DNA of 64,000 nt from Bacteroides mediterraneensis. GTDB lineage: Bacteria; Bacteroidota; Bacteroidia; Bacteroidales; Bacteroidaceae. The stretch is from contig NZ_DAJPEN010000001.1 of NCBI RefSeq assembly GCF_025993685.1, positions 1,426,001 to 1,490,000 of the forward strand, written 5' to 3'. Each line of letters begins with the position of its first letter. Position 1 is the first letter of the stretch. Positions 60,799 through 64,000 of the stretch are shown here, one piece after another. The notes under the pieces were generated by a model that made no database searches, had not been told where the DNA came from, and saw only the letters and a program-made list of their open reading frames with translations. The position numbers were made by a program, and so were the translations under genes.

Positions 60799-61467
60799 TT
60801 ATTTCAGCAGCGCTTCCAGTGTCTTTTCCGGTTCGTGGGGCAGGATTTTCCGCAGTTGTCTGAGCAACCTTTCACGCGACTCCTGCGGGGTGCGGTCCGG
60901 GTGACAGGCTTCCCGTCCGAAGAGGGCTTCGGGCGTGGTGAGCAGCGACCATCCCCAGCCATATTCCCGTCCGTGGCAGTCGCGGGGGTAGACGAAATCC
61001 TCCGTCACGATGTAGCCGGCCATCTGCAGCCGCGTGATATAGGCGTCGAAACGGCTCCGCATCTTCGGTCCCGTGAAACCGCAGGAAGTCCGCAGTTTCC
61101 GGGTAATCTGATGTCCCTCAATTTTCAGTACGTCGAGAATCGTTTCTTCGATGCTCCCTTCTTCCGGATAGGGGAAGAGGCTCCGCCGGTAGTTGCAGAA
61201 ATCGGGCCACCATTCGCGGCTGATGAACGCGGCTTTTCCCTTGAAAAACTTGCCGTAGGCGCAACCGCTTTCTTGCAGGATGGCGCCTTTCCATTCCCAA
61301 AGCGGCCATTCCCAGCCGCCGTCGGGCAGGCGGGTGTACTGGCAGTCTTCGTCGGTCACTTCCTCGGCCGACCAGCCGGCAATGCCCATGGAGAGCAGGG
61401 GTAGCATCCCCACCTGACGGATGTACTCAATCAGTTCGGGGCAAGAGTGTATGAGTTCTTGTGGCAT
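60799..61467 (-). CDS. AlkZ-related winged-helix protein
   Basis: 222 residues from the ATG at 61467. The open frame continues to 61614, but that part runs through the promoter. ELIEYIRQVGMLPLLSMGIA, then GGWEWPLWEWKGAILQESGC, then AYGKFFKGKAAFISREWWPD, is a pattern I know from Bacteroidales proteins annotated as AlkZ-related, with a winged-helix-like segment further on (DVLKIEGHQITRKLRTSCGF; RFDAYITRLQMAGYIVTEDF). AlkZ itself is a DNA glycosylase for interstrand crosslinks, but catalytic activity here is unproved. A TATCTTTC box on the minus strand at 61502-61495 supports the start. Confidence 0.65.
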   Translation of the reverse strand: MPQELIHSCPELIEYIRQVGMLPLLSMGIAGWSAEEVTDEDCQYTRLPDGGWEWPLWEWKGAILQESGCAYGKFFKGKAAFISREWWPDFCNYRRSLFPYPEEGSIEETILDVLKIEGHQITRKLRTSCGFTGPKMRSRFDAYITRLQMAGYIVTEDFVYPRDCHGREYGWGWSLLTTPEALFGREACHPDRTPQESRERLLRQLRKILPHEPEKTLEALLK

Positions 61468-61623
61468 GGCTTTAGTCTGTAGTTTATTTTTAGGGAAAGA
61501 TACGCATTTTCCCGATTCCTTTTCAGGAGATGCGCGTAATTTTTTGTGGAGACTTTTCTCGGAGGGTGAAAACCCTTCCGATATATCAGAAGGTCTCAGC
61601 AGATTGACAGGCAAACCTTCCTT

Positions 61624-61727
61624 CGTTTTCTACGTTTTCCGAACCGGAACCGTAAGTTTTCCGGGCGAGAAACGTACGTTCTCCGAGGCAGAAACCTACG
61701 TTTTCCACAAGGGAAACGTAGAAAATG
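61624..61727. repeat. Second array of the 22-nt palindromic repeat
   Basis: Full units read aaccgtaagttttccg, aaacgtacgttctccg and aaacctacgttttccg-like, each followed by six bases, with an exact 22-nt period. The flanking ends are partial units. The shared core AAACGTACGTTTTCC matches that of the array at 2242-2330. It too lies between two divergent promoters. Confidence 0.85.
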
Positions 61728-61806
61728 CAAGGACGAAGGGAGGTCAATGCAGGGATGTTTTAGGATTTTTACGAAGGCATCTTCGGTCTGAATGAAGCAG
61801 AACCCG

Positions 61807-61814
61807 TATCTTTG
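61807..61814 (+). promoter_or_regulatory. -7 box of the small Cys-rich protein gene
   Basis: TATCTTTG at 61807-61814, 29 bases before the ATG at 61844. The -33 box is not clear. Confidence 0.5.
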
Positions 61815-61843
61815 TCTGTCAATGTATCAAACAGACAATTCTT

Positions 61844-62050
61844 ATGACTCCACCTCTTATAGAACAATCTACTCAGGACGAACGCCGGGCATACGTGCTC
61901 GACGCTTGGAAGTGCTTGCATAACTGCGAGTTGTGCGGAAAATGCCACGTATTGAAAGGTCAGGACGTGGAAATCCTCTATGCCGATTACATAGAGGGAC
62001 GGCGTAGTTACATGGAGGTGACCCTCGACATCCGGAACCGGAGTTACTGA
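61844..62050 (+). CDS. Small Cys-rich protein of unknown function
   Basis: 68 residues. It has four clustered Cys: CLHNCELCGKC at residues 24-34, which could bind a metal or an iron-sulfur centre. The rest, VEILYADYIEGRRSYMEVTL, is conserved-looking, and I recall similar short proteins in Bacteroides without function. It starts from a good promoter. Convergent with the EamA gene. Confidence 0.65.
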   Translation: MTPPLIEQSTQDERRAYVLDAWKCLHNCELCGKCHVLKGQDVEILYADYIEGRRSYMEVTLDIRNRSY

Positions 62051-62065
62051 CCCCGTGAGGATGCT

Positions 62066-62956
62066 TTACCGCTTGGTCAAAGTAATCATGAACGTGACGG
62101 CCACGATGGCAATGGTGATGCCCACGACAATGTTCGTGGTGAGCGGTTCGCCGAACACAACCGTGCCGACCACGATGGCGGTGATGGGCTCGAACACCCC
62201 GAGGACGGAAGCCTTGGTGGCCCCGATGTTACGCGAGGCGATGGCCAGAGTCGCTGTGGAAACCACCGTCGGCAGGAAGGCGAGTCCTACCAGGTTGAGC
62301 CAGTCGTGTGCGTGGGTGAGACCTGCGGTGAGGGCGGTATCGGAAATCAGAATTTTTCCCAGAAACACAATGGCTCCCACGGAGAGGGCATAGAAGGTGA
62401 GCAGAGAATTGGAGATGCTGGCGATGGCCTTGCTCCGGTTGATGATGACGATAAAGAGGGCGTAGACCAGGGCCGAACCGATGGAAAGGAGTACACCGAT
62501 GGGGTTGAGCGCCTGTGTGCCGTCGCCCTGCGTCATGATGAGGACGCCCCCGAAGGTTGCCGCGATGGCCAGCCACACCGGCCAGGAAGGCACCACTTTC
62601 AGGAACACCATGATGATGGCCACCAGCACCGGGTAGAGGAACACCAGCGTCGTGGCCAGTCCGGAAGCGATGTATTCGTAGGCATCGAACAGGAAGAGGC
62701 TGCTCGAAGTGTAGAGCAGTCCGAGGATGAGCAGGATACCCGCCTGTTGTCCGGAAACCCGGAAACTCTGCCGGCGGACCAACAGAAATAGGGCCAGAAT
62801 CAGTACGGCAAAGAGATAGCGGAAGAAGAGGATGGATTCGGTGGCGGCGCCGTGCTTCATCAGGGGAACCGCAAACAAGGGGTTCAGTCCATACGTGATG
62901 CCGGTGATGATTCCCGCCGGATAGCCGATGAGGGCGTTCTTGCTAAGCTTTTTCAT
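62066..62956 (-). CDS. EamA-family (DMT) transporter
   Basis: 296 residues with ten hydrophobic helices in two repeats. YPAGIITGITYGLNPLFAVP and FFRYLFAVLILALFLLVRR at the start of repeat 1, YPVLVAIIMVFLKVVPSWPV at its end, and ASVLGVFEPITAIVVGTVVF in repeat 2 (EPI/EPV-type motif), are EamA hallmarks. Family members move small metabolites, often amino acids, across the inner membrane. Substrate unknown. Confidence 0.9.
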   Translation of the reverse strand: MKKLSKNALIGYPAGIITGITYGLNPLFAVPLMKHGAATESILFFRYLFAVLILALFLLVRRQSFRVSGQQAGILLILGLLYTSSSLFLFDAYEYIASGLATTLVFLYPVLVAIIMVFLKVVPSWPVWLAIAATFGGVLIMTQGDGTQALNPIGVLLSIGSALVYALFIVIINRSKAIASISNSLLTFYALSVGAIVFLGKILISDTALTAGLTHAHDWLNLVGLAFLPTVVSTATLAIASRNIGATKASVLGVFEPITAIVVGTVVFGEPLTTNIVVGITIAIVAVTFMITLTKR

Positions 62957-63055
62957 GTGTTTGCAGAAGTAAATGTTTGTCGGGGTGCAAAATTAGTCAT
63001 AAAATGGAAACGTGGGCTTCCCCGAGGGCACAATTCCGTGCGCCGGGGAAGGGGC

Positions 63056-63802
63056 TTATTTCCGGTAAATGTAGCGTGCCAGTCCGTAGATGTATCTCCG
63101 GAATCCCGGACGGTACCTGAGCAGGCGGTCGAACCAGTGCAGATGGTGGCTGGCGATGCGTACCACCCATCCCACGTAATACATGGCAAAGAGCGTGCCC
63201 ACTCCGATGATGTGCCATTGCCACTTCCCGAAGAACAGGTAGCTGAACACAACGCCGAGCAACACGAGCGAGATGTCGACTGCAATCTTGACTTTCGGGA
63301 ATTCGATGCCCATCACCTTGCTGAGGGCCACGGGGAAACCTTCTCCGGGCATGGTCACACTTCCGCATCTCACTTCCAGCGAGATACCTGCCGCAAGGAT
63401 GGTGCATCCGGCCAGCTGCGACACGGCTTTCTCCCACATCGCCACGGGTTGCAGCCAGGAGAGGAAGTAGAGGTTCAAGTCAATCAGCATGCCGAATACC
63501 AGTCCCACGAGCAGCTGGAAGAGCTGTACGGGGTCGAACTGCCGGCGAAGTACGCCCACCTGACCCACCACCAGCAGGGCATTCATGAGAAAGGTGTACA
63601 GTCCGATGGTCAGCGGCGGGGTGAGTCCCTCCGTTCCCGCATCGTGAAACACATAGGGCAATACGCTGATGACGCTGGCTCCCAACATGCTTTTCACGCA
63701 GAGGGCGATGCCCAGTGTCATGATGCACAGCGCCATGAAGAGCAGTACGTGTTGCCAGACGAATGAGATGAGTCTTTCTTTTCTCGTCATTTTTCCGTTC
63801 AT
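63056..63802 (-). CDS. YczE/YitT-like membrane protein
   Basis: 248 residues with about six helices. HVLLFMALCIMTLGIALCVK, then GASVISVLPYVFHDAG, then LVFGMLIDLNLYFLSWLQP, and later GSVTMPGEGFPVALSKVMG, resemble the YczE/YyaS/YitT family (DUF6198-like). The PGEG motif is typical. Function unknown. It ends in a basic tail (RYRPGFRRYIYGLARYIYRK). It lies 12 bases after the thioredoxin gene and is probably co-transcribed with it. Confidence 0.75.
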   Translation of the reverse strand: MNGKMTRKERLISFVWQHVLLFMALCIMTLGIALCVKSMLGASVISVLPYVFHDAGTEGLTPPLTIGLYTFLMNALLVVGQVGVLRRQFDPVQLFQLLVGLVFGMLIDLNLYFLSWLQPVAMWEKAVSQLAGCTILAAGISLEVRCGSVTMPGEGFPVALSKVMGIEFPKVKIAVDISLVLLGVVFSYLFFGKWQWHIIGVGTLFAMYYVGWVVRIASHHLHWFDRLLRYRPGFRRYIYGLARYIYRK

Positions 63803-63814
63803 CGTCAGGACAGG

Positions 63815-64000
63815 TTATCGCAGGAAAGGGTCGAGATGGCTCAGCAGTTCGGCTTTCGGCAGTGCCCCGCTCATCCGCCAGAGCACTTCTCCCTTGCGGA
63901 ACAGCATGAGGGTGGGGACGGACTGAATCTGGTATTGTTGTGACAGGGCGGCGTGCGTGTCCACGTCGATTTTGATGATACGGATACGGTCGCCCAGCAC
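63815..64000 (-). CDS. Thioredoxin-like protein, 5' end cut by window
   Basis: 61 residues of the C-terminal half: IRIIKIDVDTHAALSQQYQI, QSVPTLMLFRKGEVLWRMSG (the cis-Pro loop SVPT), and LLSHLDPFLR. The active-site CxxC lies beyond the window edge, so the redox type cannot be confirmed. The gene runs into the YczE-like gene on the same strand. Confidence 0.85.
   Translation of the reverse strand: MLGDRIRIIKIDVDTHAALSQQYQIQSVPTLMLFRKGEVLWRMSGALPKAELLSHLDPFLR

Larger units (their letters stand above)
61468..61843. other. 376-base divergent intergenic region
   Basis: Holds the leftward promoter box (61495-61502), the second 22-nt repeat array (61624-61727) and the rightward promoter (61807-61814). 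No gene is supported. An open frame through it reads as a repetitive protein only because the repeats are translated. Confidence 0.7.

Noticed and set aside
61468..61614. N-terminal extension of the AlkZ-related gene
   Set aside because: It passes through the promoter box and approaches the repeat array. The recognisable sequence begins at 61467.
1..64000. tRNA or rRNA genes
   Set aside because: I looked for T-loop and CCA-type signatures and for rRNA stretches and recognised none, but a tRNA scan was not possible.

Overview
The window reads as chromosome of a gut Bacteroidales bacterium (Bacteroides or Phocaeicola type). The evidence is a SusC/SusD pair with a one-protein hybrid two-component regulator, S-type sulfatases and a GH29 fucosidase, an F-type ATP synthase operon that starts with the beta and epsilon genes, DUF4248/HU/small-protein/amidase genes next to surface-polysaccharide genes, and many promoters of the Bacteroidetes form (-33 TTTG-like box, about 19-21 bases, then TAnnTTTG). 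Most genes are moderately GC-rich. Several blocks are clearly AT-richer and look acquired.

Layout. 1-2137: start of a leftward polysaccharide export operon (Wza-like lipoprotein, then Wzz-like protein cut by the window edge). 2242-2330: an array of palindromic repeats of about 22 nt. 2443-6399: DUF4248 protein, winged-helix protein, DnaB-like helicase, HU-type protein, a tiny protein and a peptidoglycan amidase. 6473-10415: a MraY/WecA-type sugar-phosphate transferase, a candidate small RNA on the minus strand, and a large SLBB export protein. 10434-14634: nucleoside transporter, divergent bifunctional-nuclease-family protein, RsmE and a DUF4836 lipoprotein. 14637-16053: an Rpn-type nuclease gene between two long direct repeats. 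16055-17908: an ABC ATPase and permease. 17997-20271: an AT-rich three-gene cassette (Cas2-fold-like small protein, DUF3696-type ATPase, unknown protein), the best candidate here for an undescribed system. 21065-28408: ATP synthase. 29198-39073: a leftward polysaccharide utilisation locus (SusC, SusD, sulfatase, alpha-L-fucosidase, sulfatase) with its hybrid sensor-regulator divergent at 39314-43462. 43496-50214: AraC regulator, FKBP isomerase, DUF4112 protein, a helicase-PLD fusion and a metallo-beta-lactamase/NUDIX fusion. 50211-56521: a defence-like island with a DUF3784 protein, a DUF3791-DUF3990-DUF3791 cassette, leftover DUF3427-helicase and Fic pieces, and McrBC with a frameshifted mcrB. 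56523-64000: glycerate kinase, an envelope protein, transporters and small redox proteins, ending in a cut thioredoxin gene. A second array of the 22-nt repeat lies at 61624-61727.

How the genes work together. The sulfatase/fucosidase/SusCD operon and its regulator form one glycan-uptake unit. Its likely target is a sulfated, fucosylated glycan such as mucin O-glycan or an algal fucan, but the sequence does not settle which. The polysaccharide genes at the left end are parts of surface-polysaccharide export and priming. The two AT-rich blocks carry genes of defence or toxin type, some intact and some decayed. All functional calls come from reading motifs and family resemblance by eye; no database search was run.
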